From NCBI GenBank assembly GCA_937891825.1, contig CALAHN010000136.1, forward strand, positions 1-64,000: DNA of 64,000 bases. The letters are read 5' to 3'. The notes below the pieces were generated by a model that saw only the letters and a list, made by a program, of their open reading frames with translations, searched no databases and had not been told where the DNA came from. This stretch comes from an uncultured Alphaproteobacteria bacterium (GTDB taxonomy: Bacteria; Pseudomonadota; Alphaproteobacteria; Bin95). Both the position numbers and the translations under genes were made by a program. Positions 25,531-34,351 of the stretch are shown in pieces. Every line of letters starts with the position of its first letter. The first letter of the stretch is position 1.

Positions 25531-26154
25531 ATGCTTGATTTTTATTTCTCCCCCGGCAGTTGCGCGCTCGCCTCGCACATCGCGCTTGAGGAAGCGGGGG
25601 CCGAGTATCGCGGCCATCGGGTCGACTTCGGCCAGAACCAGCAGCAAAGCCCGGCGTTCCTGAAGGTCAATCCGAAGGGCCGCGTGCCTGCGCTCGCGAC
25701 CCCGGAGGGCATCCTGACGGAAACGCCCGCCATGCTGGTCTATATCGCCCAGACCCATCCGGCCGCCGAATTGGCCGCGATGGACGATCCGTTCGCTTTC
25801 GCGCGGCTCCAGGCGTTCAACAGCTATCTGGCCTCGACCGCGCATGTCGCCCATGCCCACAAGGGCCGGGGCAAGCGCTGGGCCGATACGCCGGAAGCGA
25901 TCGCGGATATGCAGCGCAAGGTGCCGGAAACGATGGCCGCCGTCTTCGCCTATATCGAGGACCATGCCTTCGTCGGCCCCTATGCGATGGGCGCGGCCTA
26001 CTCGGTCGCCGACGCCTATCTCTACACCGTGGCGCGCTGGCTGGAGGGTGACGGCGTGGCGGTTGCGCAATTCCCGAAGGTCGCGCGACATCTGGCGATG
26101 ATGGCGGAGCGGCCGGCGGTGCAGGCGGCGCTCAAGGCCGAAGGGCTGGCCTGA
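25531..26154 (+). CDS. Glutathione S-transferase, beta-class-like
   Basis: 207 residues. The N-terminal thioredoxin-like domain begins MLDFYFSPGSCALA, with Cys11 at the position of the catalytic cysteine of bacterial beta-class GSTs; VNPKGRVPAL carries the cis-Pro and TETPAMLVYI the glutathione Ser/Glu contact (Thr-Glu-Thr here). The C-terminal helical domain has the YSVADAYLY capping motif. It conjugates or reduces electrophiles with glutathione. It starts 37 nt after the unknown gene and may be in the same transcript. The substrate is not known. Confidence 0.9.
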   Translation: MLDFYFSPGSCALASHIALEEAGAEYRGHRVDFGQNQQQSPAFLKVNPKGRVPALATPEGILTETPAMLVYIAQTHPAAELAAMDDPFAFARLQAFNSYLASTAHVAHAHKGRGKRWADTPEAIADMQRKVPETMAAVFAYIEDHAFVGPYAMGAAYSVADAYLYTVARWLEGDGVAVAQFPKVARHLAMMAERPAVQAALKAEGLA

Positions 26155-26236
26155 CGCGGCGACCGCCGCCTGGATTTCCAAGACCGGCGATGTCGGCTAG
26201 CGTTCCGAGTGAATTCTGGAAAAGGACCGCGCCGCC

Positions 26237-27376
26237 ATGACATCCACTTCGCCGCTGCAGGGCTTCGTCGTCGTCGAGCTTGGGCACAATGTCGCCGGGC
26301 CGGTCGGCGGGCAGATCCTGGCCGAGCTCGGCGCCAAGGTCATCAAGGTCGAGGACCCCGGCAAGGGCGACGCCGCCCGCCACTGGCCGCCGGTGGTCGA
26401 CGGCATCTCGACGGTCTATCGCTCGCTGAACCGCTCCAAGGCCGGGGTCACGGTCGATTTTCAGGACCCGGTCGAGCTGGCCGGTCTGAAAGCGCTGATC
26501 CTGGACGAGGCGGACGTGGTCATCCAGAACCTGCGGCCCGGCGTCGTCGAGCGGTTCGGCCTGGACGCCAGGACCCTGCGCGCCGTCAAGCCAGCCCTGG
26601 TCTATTGCAATATCGGGGCCTATGGCGCTGTCGGCCCGATGGCGGGCAAGCCGGGCTACGACGTGCTGATGCAAGGCTATGCCGGCCTGATGAGCGTGCA
26701 GGGCGAGCCGGGCGGGCCGCCGATGCGCGCCGGCGCCTCGATCAACGATATCGGCACCGGCATGTGGGCGGCGCTTTCGGTGCAGGCAGCATTGCTGGAG
26801 CGCTCGCGGACCGGCGAGGGCGGCGTGATCGACCTCTCGCTCTATGAGACGGGCGTCGCCTGGATCGCGCTGCATCTCGGCACCTATTTCGCGACAGGCC
26901 GCAATGAGGGCAAGCAAGGCTCCGGCAATGCCTATATCACCCCATATCAGGCCTTCCGGGCGCGCGACGGGCACATGATGATCGGCGCCGCCAACGACGT
27001 GCTGTTCGCCAAGACGGCCGAGGCGCTGGGCCGGCCGGAATGGATCACGGACCCGAAATATCTGCGGAATGCCGACCGGGTCGCGGCGCGCCATGAACTC
27101 GTGCCGTTGATCGAGGCGGAACTGGCGCGGGACGATGTCATGAACTGGGTGCAAACATTCGATGCCGTCGGCGTGCCGGCCTGCCCGATCCGGAGCGTCG
27201 AAGAAGTGGCGGATTGCCCGCAGACGGCCGCGCTCGGCCTCGCGCAACAGGCACCCGACGATCCAAGCGTCCGCTCGATCGGGCTGCCGCTCAGCCTGGA
27301 CGGCGAACGCCCGCCGATGCGGAAATCGCCGCCGTCGCTCGGCCGGGACAACCGCGCGATTTTCGGGCGGGACTGA
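26237..27376 (+). CDS. CaiB/BaiF-type (class III) CoA-transferase
   Basis: 379 residues. LQGFVVVELGHNVAGPVGGQILAELGA is the family N-terminus; the catalytic Asp is in QGYAGLMSVQGEPGG.. / NDIGTGMWAALS, and PYQAFRARDGHMMIGA follows. Class III transferases move CoA between carboxylic acids without a ping-pong thioester to Glu, as in carnitine, formyl/oxalate and bile-acid metabolism. It is the last plus-strand gene of this block and ends 15 bp before the convergent P450 gene. The acyl substrate cannot be named; nearby CoA-linked genes (crotonase, SDRs) suggest acid activation. Confidence 0.88.
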   Translation: MTSTSPLQGFVVVELGHNVAGPVGGQILAELGAKVIKVEDPGKGDAARHWPPVVDGISTVYRSLNRSKAGVTVDFQDPVELAGLKALILDEADVVIQNLRPGVVERFGLDARTLRAVKPALVYCNIGAYGAVGPMAGKPGYDVLMQGYAGLMSVQGEPGGPPMRAGASINDIGTGMWAALSVQAALLERSRTGEGGVIDLSLYETGVAWIALHLGTYFATGRNEGKQGSGNAYITPYQAFRARDGHMMIGAANDVLFAKTAEALGRPEWITDPKYLRNADRVAARHELVPLIEAELARDDVMNWVQTFDAVGVPACPIRSVEEVADCPQTAALGLAQQAPDDPSVRSIGLPLSLDGERPPMRKSPPSLGRDNRAIFGRD

Positions 27377-27395
27377 CCGACGGCGCGCCGGTCAG
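27373..27395. terminator. Shared hairpin between convergent stop codons
   Basis: CTGACCG (27373-27379) and CGGTCAG (27389-27395) form a 7-bp stem with a 9-nt loop, lying across the end of the CoA-transferase gene and the end of the P450 gene. It has no T-run on either strand, so it may only slow polymerase or stabilise both mRNA ends; a bidirectional terminator role is inferred from position. Confidence 0.4.
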
Positions 27396-28648
27396 GCGGC
27401 CGTCACGCGCATCGGCACGATGCGGGGGCCGCGCACCTGGCCGCCCGCCCAGCGCACGGCGTCCGGATCGCTGACAGCGAAGTCGCCGATGCGCTGGAAC
27501 CAGACGCGCAGCGCCACGTCCATCTCCATCCGCGCCAGGTTCGATCCGGCGCAGCGATGGATGCCGACGCCGAAGGCGATGTGGCGGTTATGGGTCCGGT
27601 CGAGGACCACTTCGTCCGGCTGCTCGAACACGGCAGGGTCGCGATTGGCGGCCGGGAAATTCATGATGACCTTTTCGCCGGGCGCCATTTCGGCCGCGCC
27701 GAAGGCGACCGGCTCCAGCACGCGCCGGGCCATCACGACCGGCGAATAGAACCGCAGCAGCTCCTCGATCGCGGTCGGGTAAAGGTCGGGCTCGGCATAC
27801 ATGCGCTTGCGGTCGCTCTCCGTCATGCCGAAATGCCAGAGGGCGGCGCCGATCGAACTCCAGGTCGTGTCGATGCCGGCGACCAGCAGCAGGTAGCAGA
27901 CGCCGACGATGGTGTAGTCGCTCAGGCGTTTGCCCTCGACCTCGGCAGTCATCAGGGCCGAGATCGCGTCGTCCCGCAGGCCGTCGCGCCGCTCGTCGAT
28001 CATCGCCTGGAAGAAATCCCGGATGTGCCGCCGGTTGGCCATGCGAGCTTCGGGGTTGGTCTGGCCTTCTTCCAGCACGCCGCGCACCCATTCGACGAAC
28101 TCGTCGGCGCGGGCGGGGTCGATGCCGATGATATGGGCGATCACCCGGGGCGGGATCTGCTGGGCATAGTCGACGGCGGCGTCGGCCTTGCCTGTCGCGA
28201 TGAAGCGGTCGATCAGGTCGTTCGCCAATTGCTCGGTAAAGGGCCGGTAGCGCTCGACCGCATGGGGCGAAAAGAGCGGCAGGATCAGTTGCTTGAAGGG
28301 CTTGTGCTCCGGCGCGTCGGATGAGATCGGCGGCAGTTCTGAGCCAAATTCCTTCACCTCCGCGATCAGCATTTCCCGCAGCTCCGGCGCTGGCGGAATG
28401 ACGCCCGGCGAGCGGTTGGAGAGGGTCGGCGCGGCGCGGGCCATGTCGCGCACGTCCGCATAGGTCGTCGGCAGCCAGGCGCCGCCCCAGCGGGTCGTGT
28501 GCGCGATCGGGCAGCGCTCCCTGAGGTCGCGCCATACGGGCGCCGGGTCCTTGATATAGTCTGGGTCCATCACGTCGAAATCGGTCGCCCAATCCTGGAC
28601 CGGGCAGCCTTCGCGGGGGCGCATGTCGCGGGGGTCGCGTTCCGTCAT
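27392..28648 (-). CDS. Cytochrome P450
   Basis: 418 residues from the ATG at 28648, which has a strong GAGGAGG ribosome site; an earlier ATG lacks one. P450 hallmarks: AGIDTTW in helix I (oxygen activation), EELLR in helix K (ExxR), and AFGVGIHRCAGSN with the haem-ligating Cys366. It is a soluble bacterial class I enzyme and needs a ferredoxin; the [3Fe-4S] ferredoxin gene lies 4 nt upstream in the same direction. It hydroxylates an unidentified hydrophobic compound. No dedicated ferredoxin reductase is adjacent. Gene order P450-ferredoxin-LLM enzyme suggests one oxidative route. Confidence 0.92.
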   Translation of the reverse strand: MTERDPRDMRPREGCPVQDWATDFDVMDPDYIKDPAPVWRDLRERCPIAHTTRWGGAWLPTTYADVRDMARAAPTLSNRSPGVIPPAPELREMLIAEVKEFGSELPPISSDAPEHKPFKQLILPLFSPHAVERYRPFTEQLANDLIDRFIATGKADAAVDYAQQIPPRVIAHIIGIDPARADEFVEWVRGVLEEGQTNPEARMANRRHIRDFFQAMIDERRDGLRDDAISALMTAEVEGKRLSDYTIVGVCYLLLVAGIDTTWSSIGAALWHFGMTESDRKRMYAEPDLYPTAIEELLRFYSPVVMARRVLEPVAFGAAEMAPGEKVIMNFPAANRDPAVFEQPDEVVLDRTHNRHIAFGVGIHRCAGSNLARMEMDVALRVWFQRIGDFAVSDPDAVRWAGGQVRGPRIVPMRVTAA

Positions 28649-28652
28649 CGCG

Positions 28653-28853
28653 TCAATCCTCCTCAACGATCCGGATCGCAAATTCAGGACAATTGGCGAT
28701 CGCCAGATCGGCTTTGTCTTCCAGGCCAGGCGGCACCCGACCGTCGTTCAGGGCCTTGGCCAGGCCAAGATCGTCGACCTCGAACAATTCCGGCGCCAGC
28801 GCGAAGCAGCGGTTGTGGCCTTCGCATTTCTCCGCGTCGACACAAATGCGCAT
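28653..28853 (-). CDS. [3Fe-4S]-type ferredoxin with a His in the cluster motif, P450 partner
   Basis: 66 residues. Cluster residues are Cys10, Cys16 and Cys55, and position 13 is His (CEGHNRC), giving CxxHxxC...CP instead of the CxxCxxC of 4Fe-4S ferredoxins. This variant is known for ferredoxins that serve bacterial P450s and usually holds a 3Fe-4S cluster. Acidic overall (ELFEVDD), as expected for docking to a P450. It ends 4 nt before the P450 start and begins 14 nt after the LLM gene, so all three are probably co-transcribed. Function as the P450's electron donor is well supported by context. Confidence 0.9.
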   Translation of the reverse strand: MRICVDAEKCEGHNRCFALAPELFEVDDLGLAKALNDGRVPPGLEDKADLAIANCPEFAIRIVEED

Positions 28854-28867
28854 AGTGGCGGGGTCCT

Positions 28868-29704
28868 TCAGATCAACTTCGCGAGCTTGTCGAGCAGCGG
28901 CAGGATTTCGTCGCGCGGGGCTGAGGGCAGGTCGAACGTGACCCTAGCGACCCCGGCGTTCTTCAGGGGCGTCAGTTCCTCGGGCTTCGGCCGAGCCGCG
29001 AAGACGCTGACTTCGATGTCATCGGGATTGCGCCCGGCCTCGGCCGCCATCTGGCGGAAATGCGGAATCTGCCCCGCGATATCGACGCCCCGGCCGCCGC
29101 CGAGCGGGATCCAGCCGTCGCCGAAGCGAATGGCGCGGCGGGCGCCGAAGGGGAAGGCGCCGCCGACGATCACGGGCGGATGCGGCGTCTGGACGGGCTT
29201 CGGCCAGGTCATCATCTCGCCAAACTTGACGAACTCGCCCTCATATTGCGGCTTGGACTGGGTCCAGATCGCCTTCATCGCCTCGACCCGCTCGCGCATC
29301 AGGCGGAAGCGGCTTTTCGGCTCCGTCCCATGGTCCGCCATTTCTTCCTCGTTCCACCCGGCGCCGACGCCGAAGAGAAAGCGGCCATTCGATAGCCGGT
29401 CGATGGTGGCGACTTCCTTCGCTGTCTGGATCGGATCGCGCTGCACCACGAGGCAGATGCCGGTGCCGAGTTTCAGGGTCGTGGTGACGCCGGCCAGAAC
29501 GCCGAGCGTCACGAACGGGTCCATCACGTCATAGTATTTCTTCGGCAGGTCGCCGCCGCCCGGCCAGGCCGAAACGCGCGGCAGCGGGATGTGGCTGTGT
29601 TCCGGCAGCCACAGCGATTCGAAGCCGCGCTCCTCCAGGGCTGGGCCAAGCTCCTGGGGCGAGATCGAATAGTCGGTGAAGAAGATGTGCGCGCCGATAT
29701 GCAT
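28868..29704 (-). CDS. LLM-class (luciferase-like) oxidoreductase, F420 or FMN dependent
   Basis: 278 residues, the TIM-barrel of the bacterial-luciferase family: MHIGAHIFFTDYSIS, LWLPEHSHIPLPR, LGTGICLVVQRDPIQTAKEVAT with the usual non-prolyl cis segment, and GRFLFGVGAGWNEEEM. It matches the subgroup often annotated 'F420-dependent LLM class', where NEEE/N residues contact the flavin or deazaflavin. Whether this organism makes F420 cannot be decided from the window. It lies upstream of the ferredoxin-P450 pair and may start that transcript. Reaction unknown. Confidence 0.85.
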   Translation of the reverse strand: MHIGAHIFFTDYSISPQELGPALEERGFESLWLPEHSHIPLPRVSAWPGGGDLPKKYYDVMDPFVTLGVLAGVTTTLKLGTGICLVVQRDPIQTAKEVATIDRLSNGRFLFGVGAGWNEEEMADHGTEPKSRFRLMRERVEAMKAIWTQSKPQYEGEFVKFGEMMTWPKPVQTPHPPVIVGGAFPFGARRAIRFGDGWIPLGGGRGVDIAGQIPHFRQMAAEAGRNPDDIEVSVFAARPKPEELTPLKNAGVARVTFDLPSAPRDEILPLLDKLAKLI

Positions 29705-29782
29705 GAAGCCCAGGTCCCCGACCGTTTTGAAAACTCGCAGCCGACAACCTAGCGCGACAAACCGCCGCTTTGGAAGATGCCT

Positions 29783-30988
29783 TTATCCGGCGATGGCGCG
29801 CGCGAGGCGGGCGACGCCTTCCTCGATCTCGTCCGGTTCGGCGAGGGAGAAGCTGAGGCGCATGGTTTCGCTGCCGGAACCGTCGGCGAAGAACGCCTGA
29901 CCCGGCACGAACGCCACCCGCTCCCGCTTGACCGCCCGTTCCAGGAGCGCGCGGCCGTCAAGGCCCGGCGGACCTTCGACCCAGACGAACATCCCGCCCT
30001 CGGGCCGGCTCCAGCGAAATCCCTTCGGCATATGCCGGCCAAGCGCGTCCAGCATTGCATCCCGGCGGGCGCGGTAGGCGGCGCGCACTTTCTTCACCTG
30101 ATCGTCGAACACGGCGACCGCCACCCTGGCGATCGCCATCTGGTTCAAGGTGGCGGAATGCAGGTCGGAGGCCTGCTTCACCAGCACCAGCTTCTCGATC
30201 AGCGTGGCGGAGGCGCAGACCCAGCCGACGCGGAGGCCCGGCGACAAGGTCTTGGAAAAGGTGCCGCAGAAAATAACGCGGGAATTGTCGATCCCGCCCT
30301 TCGCAGCGGCGTCGAGCGCCAGGAGCGACGGCAAGGGCTCGCCCTCGTAGCGCAGTTCGGAATAGGCCGCGTCTTCGATCACGGCCGCGCCGGCGGCTTC
30401 GGCGCGCGCCAGCACCGCCCGGCGTTCGGCGAGCGTCAGGGTCTCGCCGGTCGGGTTGGCGAAATCCGGCACAATATAGGCGAACTTGGCGCGGCCGCCG
30501 CTGTCCGGCAGGGCCGGCGCCGGCGCATTGCCTCGCGGATCGAGGCGCACGTAGGTCGGCTCATAGGCGTTGAACGCCTGCAATGCGCCCAGATATGTAG
30601 GCCAGGCCACCAGCGCCGGGTCGCCCGGCGACAGGAACAGACGGCCCAGGAACTCCAGCCCTTGCTGGGAGCCGTTGGTGATCAGGATATGCTTCGGCGC
30701 GCACGGGACGCCGAGCCGGCCCATGTAATCCGCAATCCAGCTCCGCAGCTCCGGCGAGCCGTCGCTGACGGAATATTGCAGCGCCTGCTTGGCGGAGAGG
30801 TCGGTCCCGAGCGCCGCCCCATAGGCATGCTGGAAGGCCTCGATCGGAAACAGATCCGGGTCCGGAATGCCGCCGGCGAAGGAAATGATGTCCGGCTGCT
30901 CAAGCAGCTTCAGCAGTTCGCGGATTTCGGAAGCGCCCATGCGCTGGGCGCGGCCGGCATAGACGCTGGACCAATCGAAAGACGACAT
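29783..30988 (-). CDS. PLP-dependent aminotransferase, class I/II (2-aminoadipate transaminase-like)
   Basis: 401 residues. FAGGIPDPDLFP near residue 37 and LQYSVSDGSPELR are typical of the LysN/MocR-core subgroup. PDFANPTGETL contains the Asn that hydrogen-bonds PLP, and FCGTFSKTLSPGLRVGWV carries the Schiff-base lysine in SKT. It lacks the N-terminal winged-helix domain of MocR regulators, so it is a free enzyme. It transfers amino groups from 2-aminoadipate, branched-chain or aromatic amino acids to 2-oxoglutarate or pyruvate. A 24-nt gap separates it from the Mth938-like gene upstream. Substrate is inferred from the subgroup. Confidence 0.88.
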   Translation of the reverse strand: MSSFDWSSVYAGRAQRMGASEIRELLKLLEQPDIISFAGGIPDPDLFPIEAFQHAYGAALGTDLSAKQALQYSVSDGSPELRSWIADYMGRLGVPCAPKHILITNGSQQGLEFLGRLFLSPGDPALVAWPTYLGALQAFNAYEPTYVRLDPRGNAPAPALPDSGGRAKFAYIVPDFANPTGETLTLAERRAVLARAEAAGAAVIEDAAYSELRYEGEPLPSLLALDAAAKGGIDNSRVIFCGTFSKTLSPGLRVGWVCASATLIEKLVLVKQASDLHSATLNQMAIARVAVAVFDDQVKKVRAAYRARRDAMLDALGRHMPKGFRWSRPEGGMFVWVEGPPGLDGRALLERAVKRERVAFVPGQAFFADGSGSETMRLSFSLAEPDEIEEGVARLARAIAG

Positions 30989-31012
30989 GAAATTGGAACT
31001 CTGGATAGGGGT

Positions 31013-31390
31013 TCAAGCCACAGGGATCAGCGCGGCGGCGACCCTGCGATCTTCCGCCATCAGCACATTATATGTCCGGCAAGCAGCCCCGGTGTCCATA
31101 GGCTCTACGACAAGGCCTTTGGCGCGGAGCGCATCGCGGAGCGTGCGCGGCGGAAGCACCGCCCGGGGGCCGCAGCCGAGCAGCAGCACATCGGCCAGAT
31201 TGTCCTGGCACAGCGCGTCGAAGCTGGCGAAATCGACTTCGGCCCAGGTCGTCGGCGCCCAGGGCAGCACCCGATCCGGCAGCACGATCACCGGGCCGGT
31301 ATAGCGCACGCCGGAGATGTGGAAGCGCATCTCGCCATAAGTCTCGATGACCTTACGGCCCGCCGGGATGACAGGCGAGATGTCCGCCAT
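31013..31390 (-). CDS. Mth938-like (DUF498) protein, NDUFAF3-fold
   Basis: 125 residues. FHISGVRYTGPVIVLPDRVLPW is the family core, followed by a Rossmann-like DVLLLGCGP and an AACRTYNVLMAEDRRVAAALIPV ending. The mitochondrial member NDUFAF3 is a complex I assembly factor, and in alphaproteobacteria this gene is often found beside secDF, as here: its start overlaps the secF stop by 1 nt (positions 31390). The bacterial protein's job is not established; a role in membrane insertion or respiratory assembly is suggested by the linkage. Complete. Confidence 0.85.
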   Translation of the reverse strand: MADISPVIPAGRKVIETYGEMRFHISGVRYTGPVIVLPDRVLPWAPTTWAEVDFASFDALCQDNLADVLLLGCGPRAVLPPRTLRDALRAKGLVVEPMDTGAACRTYNVLMAEDRRVAAALIPVA

Positions 31391-32343
31391 CAGTCGCGGC
31401 CGGCCTCTGTGATGGCCTCGGCGCCGGGGTTGGGCGCCGGGCGCGTATACCGCACGTCGCGCATGTGGAGCAGCAGACAGGTCGCGACGAAGATCGTCGA
31501 ATAGGTGCCGACGGCAATGCCCCAGATAAGCGCGTAGGTGAAATTGCGGATCACCTCGCCGCCGAACAGCGCGAGCGCCACGAGGGCCAGCACCGTCGTC
31601 AAGCTGGTCATCACGGTGCGGGACAGGGTTTCATTGACGCTGCGGTTCAAGAGGGCGGCGATCGGCTCCTGCTTGTAGCGCCGCAGGTTCTCGCGCACCC
31701 GGTCGAAGATGACGACGGTGTCGTTGATCGAATAGCCGGCGATGGTCAGCAAGGCGGCGACGGTCGCCAGATTGAACTCCCAGCCCGTGACGGCGAAGAG
31801 CCCGATCGTCATGATCACGTCATGCAGCAGGGCGACAAGGCCCGCGATCCCGAACTGCCACTCGAACCGGAACCAGATGTAGGCGACGATGCCCAGCATC
31901 GCGAGCACCACGGCGATGATCCCGACTTCCTTCAACTCCTCGCCGACGGTCGGACCGATGAATTCCGTGCGCCGGAACTCGACGCCCTCGCCCAGCACGG
32001 CCTTGACGGCGTTGATGGCGGCGGTCTGGTCTTCCGACTCCCCGGCCTGCTTCTGAATGCGGATCAGGATATCGGTCGGTTCGCCGAATTCCTGGATGGT
32101 GACTTCGCCGAGGCCGAGGCCGGCGACCTTGGTCCGGAGGTCGGCGACCGCCGGCGGCTGCTGGAACCGCGCCTCCAGAAGCGCGCCGCCCCGGAAATCG
32201 ATGCCGAGATTGAGGCCCAGCATCAGCGTCACGACGATCGCGCCGACGACGCCCAAAAGCGAAAAGGCGTAGGCGAAGCGCCGGGCTTCAACGATCTTGA
32301 AAGTCGGGCGCGCGGAGAAAAAGCGAAACGGGATCAAAGCCAT
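31390..32343 (-). CDS. secF: Protein translocase subunit SecF
   Basis: 317 residues with six membrane helices and one periplasmic loop. LNLGIDFRGGALLEA is the conserved D(F)xGG segment after helix 1; VVIFDRVREN near the fourth-fifth helix region is the SecF signature, where an Asp/Arg pair lies in the proton path. With SecD it forms the proton-driven complex that helps pull preproteins out of SecYEG on the periplasmic side. It follows secD by 13 nt. All key segments are present; typical length. Confidence 0.96.
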   Translation of the reverse strand: MALIPFRFFSARPTFKIVEARRFAYAFSLLGVVGAIVVTLMLGLNLGIDFRGGALLEARFQQPPAVADLRTKVAGLGLGEVTIQEFGEPTDILIRIQKQAGESEDQTAAINAVKAVLGEGVEFRRTEFIGPTVGEELKEVGIIAVVLAMLGIVAYIWFRFEWQFGIAGLVALLHDVIMTIGLFAVTGWEFNLATVAALLTIAGYSINDTVVIFDRVRENLRRYKQEPIAALLNRSVNETLSRTVMTSLTTVLALVALALFGGEVIRNFTYALIWGIAVGTYSTIFVATCLLLHMRDVRYTRPAPNPGAEAITEAGRD

Positions 32344-32356
32344 GGTCTTTTCTCCC

Positions 32357-33928
32357 TTAGATCGAAACGGTTTTGCGGCGGTTGCCGGCGCGCAGCCATG
32401 TCACCACCATCAGGCGCGTCACCCAGATCGCCGTAAACAGCGAGGTGATGATGCCGACGGTCAGGGTGACGGAAAATCCGCGGATCGGCCCGGTTCCCAT
32501 GGCGAAGAGAATGACCGCCGCGATCAGCGTCGTGACCTGGCTGTCGATGATCGAGGATAGCGCGCGTCGGTAGCCGGCATCGATCGCCGCCACGGTGGAC
32601 TGCCCGGACGCGAGTTCCTCCCGGATGCGCTCGAAGATCAGGACATTGGCGTCGACCGCCATGCCGATGGTCAGGACGATGCCGGCGATGCCGGGCAGGG
32701 TCAGCGTCGCCTGGAGCGCCGAGAGGATGCCGATGATCATGGCGCCGTTCAGGAAAAGCGCGAGGCCGGCGAAGACGCCGAAGAGACCATAGGACAGCGA
32801 CATGAACACGGCGACGCCGACGAAGGCGACAATGCAGGCGATCTTGCCGGCTTCGACTGAATCCTTGCCGAGGCCCGGGCCGACGCTCGATTCCTGGATC
32901 ACCTCAATCGGCGCCGGCAGCGCGCCGGAGCGCAGGAGCAGGGAAAGCGTCTGGGTTTCCGCGACGCTGAACTGGCCGGTGATGATGCCGTTCGCGCCGA
33001 TCGCGGCCTGGATGGTCGGCGCGCTGATCACCTTGTTATCGAGCACGATGGCGAGCGGCTCGCCGATATGCTTGCCCGTCAGGTCGAAGAACTGCCGGGC
33101 GCCGGTCGCATTGAAGCGGAACGAGACGACCGGACGGCTATCCTGGAAGGACGGCTGCGCGTCGACCAGAAGGTCACCCGCGACGCGCGGCGACGTCCGC
33201 ACCACATATCGCTGGGTCTGGCCCGGCCGCTCGTTGGCGGCCTCGAGGATCTCGAAGCCTGGCCGCGGCACGAAGGTCGACGTATCGGCCGACGCATCGA
33301 CAAGGCGGAACGCCAGTTGGGCCGTCGTGCCGAGAATTTCCTTCAGCCGCTCGGGATCGTCGAAGCCCGGGACCTGAACGACCACCCGGTTGTCGCCCTG
33401 CCGCTGAATGATCGGCTCCTTGGTGCCAAGGGAGTCGATCCGGCGCCGGACGATTTCGATCGTCTGGGTCAGGATTGAGCGGCGCAGCGCCTCTTCATCG
33501 CTTTCCGCGAACCCGACGACGATGTCGCCGTTATCGCCGACCGTAATGCGGGCGGATGGATCGGTATCCTGGATCAGGTCGGCCGCGCGTTCGGCATCGG
33601 CCGGGTCCAGCGTGCGGAACTTGACCGATGCGCCGAGGCGCTCCGGCGCCGACCGCCGGATCTCGCTGCCGCGGAGGGCGCTGCGGATCGAATCCTCGAA
33701 AGCGGCGGCGCGGGCGCGGACGCCCTCGTCGATATCGACTTCAAGCAGAAGATGCGAGCCGCCCTGGAGGTCCAGCCCCAGGCTGACCGTCTTGTACGGC
33801 AGCCAGGATGGCACGCTGGGATCGACCTCCGCCGTCGCGCTCCGCCAGAAATTCGGCGCGCTATAGGCGATGCCGAGCGCGCAAAGCAGCGCGATCAGCA
33901 CGATCTTCCATTTTTCGATATAGAGCAT
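32357..33928 (-). CDS. secD: Protein translocase subunit SecD
   Basis: 523 residues. Helix 1 (KIVLIALLCALGIAYSAPNF) is followed by SLGLDLQGGSHLLLEVD, the conserved DLQGG motif, then the large periplasmic P1 domain and five further helices. IGMAVDANVLIFERIREEL carries the conserved acidic residue of the proton relay. It is the partner of SecF downstream and of YajC upstream (30-nt gap). Shorter than the E. coli protein (615) but normal for alphaproteobacteria. No frameshift or anomaly seen. Confidence 0.96.
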   Translation of the reverse strand: MLYIEKWKIVLIALLCALGIAYSAPNFWRSATAEVDPSVPSWLPYKTVSLGLDLQGGSHLLLEVDIDEGVRARAAAFEDSIRSALRGSEIRRSAPERLGASVKFRTLDPADAERAADLIQDTDPSARITVGDNGDIVVGFAESDEEALRRSILTQTIEIVRRRIDSLGTKEPIIQRQGDNRVVVQVPGFDDPERLKEILGTTAQLAFRLVDASADTSTFVPRPGFEILEAANERPGQTQRYVVRTSPRVAGDLLVDAQPSFQDSRPVVSFRFNATGARQFFDLTGKHIGEPLAIVLDNKVISAPTIQAAIGANGIITGQFSVAETQTLSLLLRSGALPAPIEVIQESSVGPGLGKDSVEAGKIACIVAFVGVAVFMSLSYGLFGVFAGLALFLNGAMIIGILSALQATLTLPGIAGIVLTIGMAVDANVLIFERIREELASGQSTVAAIDAGYRRALSSIIDSQVTTLIAAVILFAMGTGPIRGFSVTLTVGIITSLFTAIWVTRLMVVTWLRAGNRRKTVSI

Positions 33929-33958
33929 ACGCCCGCCCGCTTTCAGATAGGCGCCCGA

Positions 33959-34351
33959 TCAGCGCTTGAAGAGCCCGCCGAGAAGGCCGCCGCTTTTGCC
34001 GTCTTCGTTCGCGGCAGGGGGCGGCGCGCCGCCCGGAGGCGCGGACTTGGTCACGACCTGGGTAATGGTCTCGCGGACGACCTTCACCCGGACATTCTCG
34101 GCGATCTCGACCTCGACTTCGCCGTCTTCCGGCGCCTTCGAGACCTTGCCGACAATGCCGCCGGCGGTCACGACCCGGTCGCCGCGGCGCAATTGCTGCA
34201 CCATCTCGCGATGTTGCTTCGCCCGCTTTTGCTGCGGCCGGATCAACAGGAAATAGAAGACGACGAAAATCAGAACAAATGGCAGGAACGCCGTAATGCC
34301 GTCGCCGCCGCCGCCGAAGCCCTGCGCGTAGGCAGGGGGGAAAAAATTCAC
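33959..34351 (-). CDS. yajC: Preprotein translocase auxiliary subunit YajC
   Basis: 130 residues. A single N-terminal membrane helix (FLPFVLIFVVFYFLLIRPQQKR) is followed by a small beta domain with RGDRVVTAGGIVGKV, the family signature, and a Lys/Gly-rich end. YajC binds the SecDF complex and AcrB-type pumps in E. coli. It is the first gene of the yajC-secD-secF-Mth938 run. The sequence upstream (to 34531) is shared with the divergent MscS gene. Function is known from E. coli; its importance there is minor. Confidence 0.93.
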   Translation of the reverse strand: MNFFPPAYAQGFGGGGDGITAFLPFVLIFVVFYFLLIRPQQKRAKQHREMVQQLRRGDRVVTAGGIVGKVSKAPEDGEVEVEIAENVRVKVVRETITQVVTKSAPPGGAPPPAANEDGKSGGLLGGLFKR

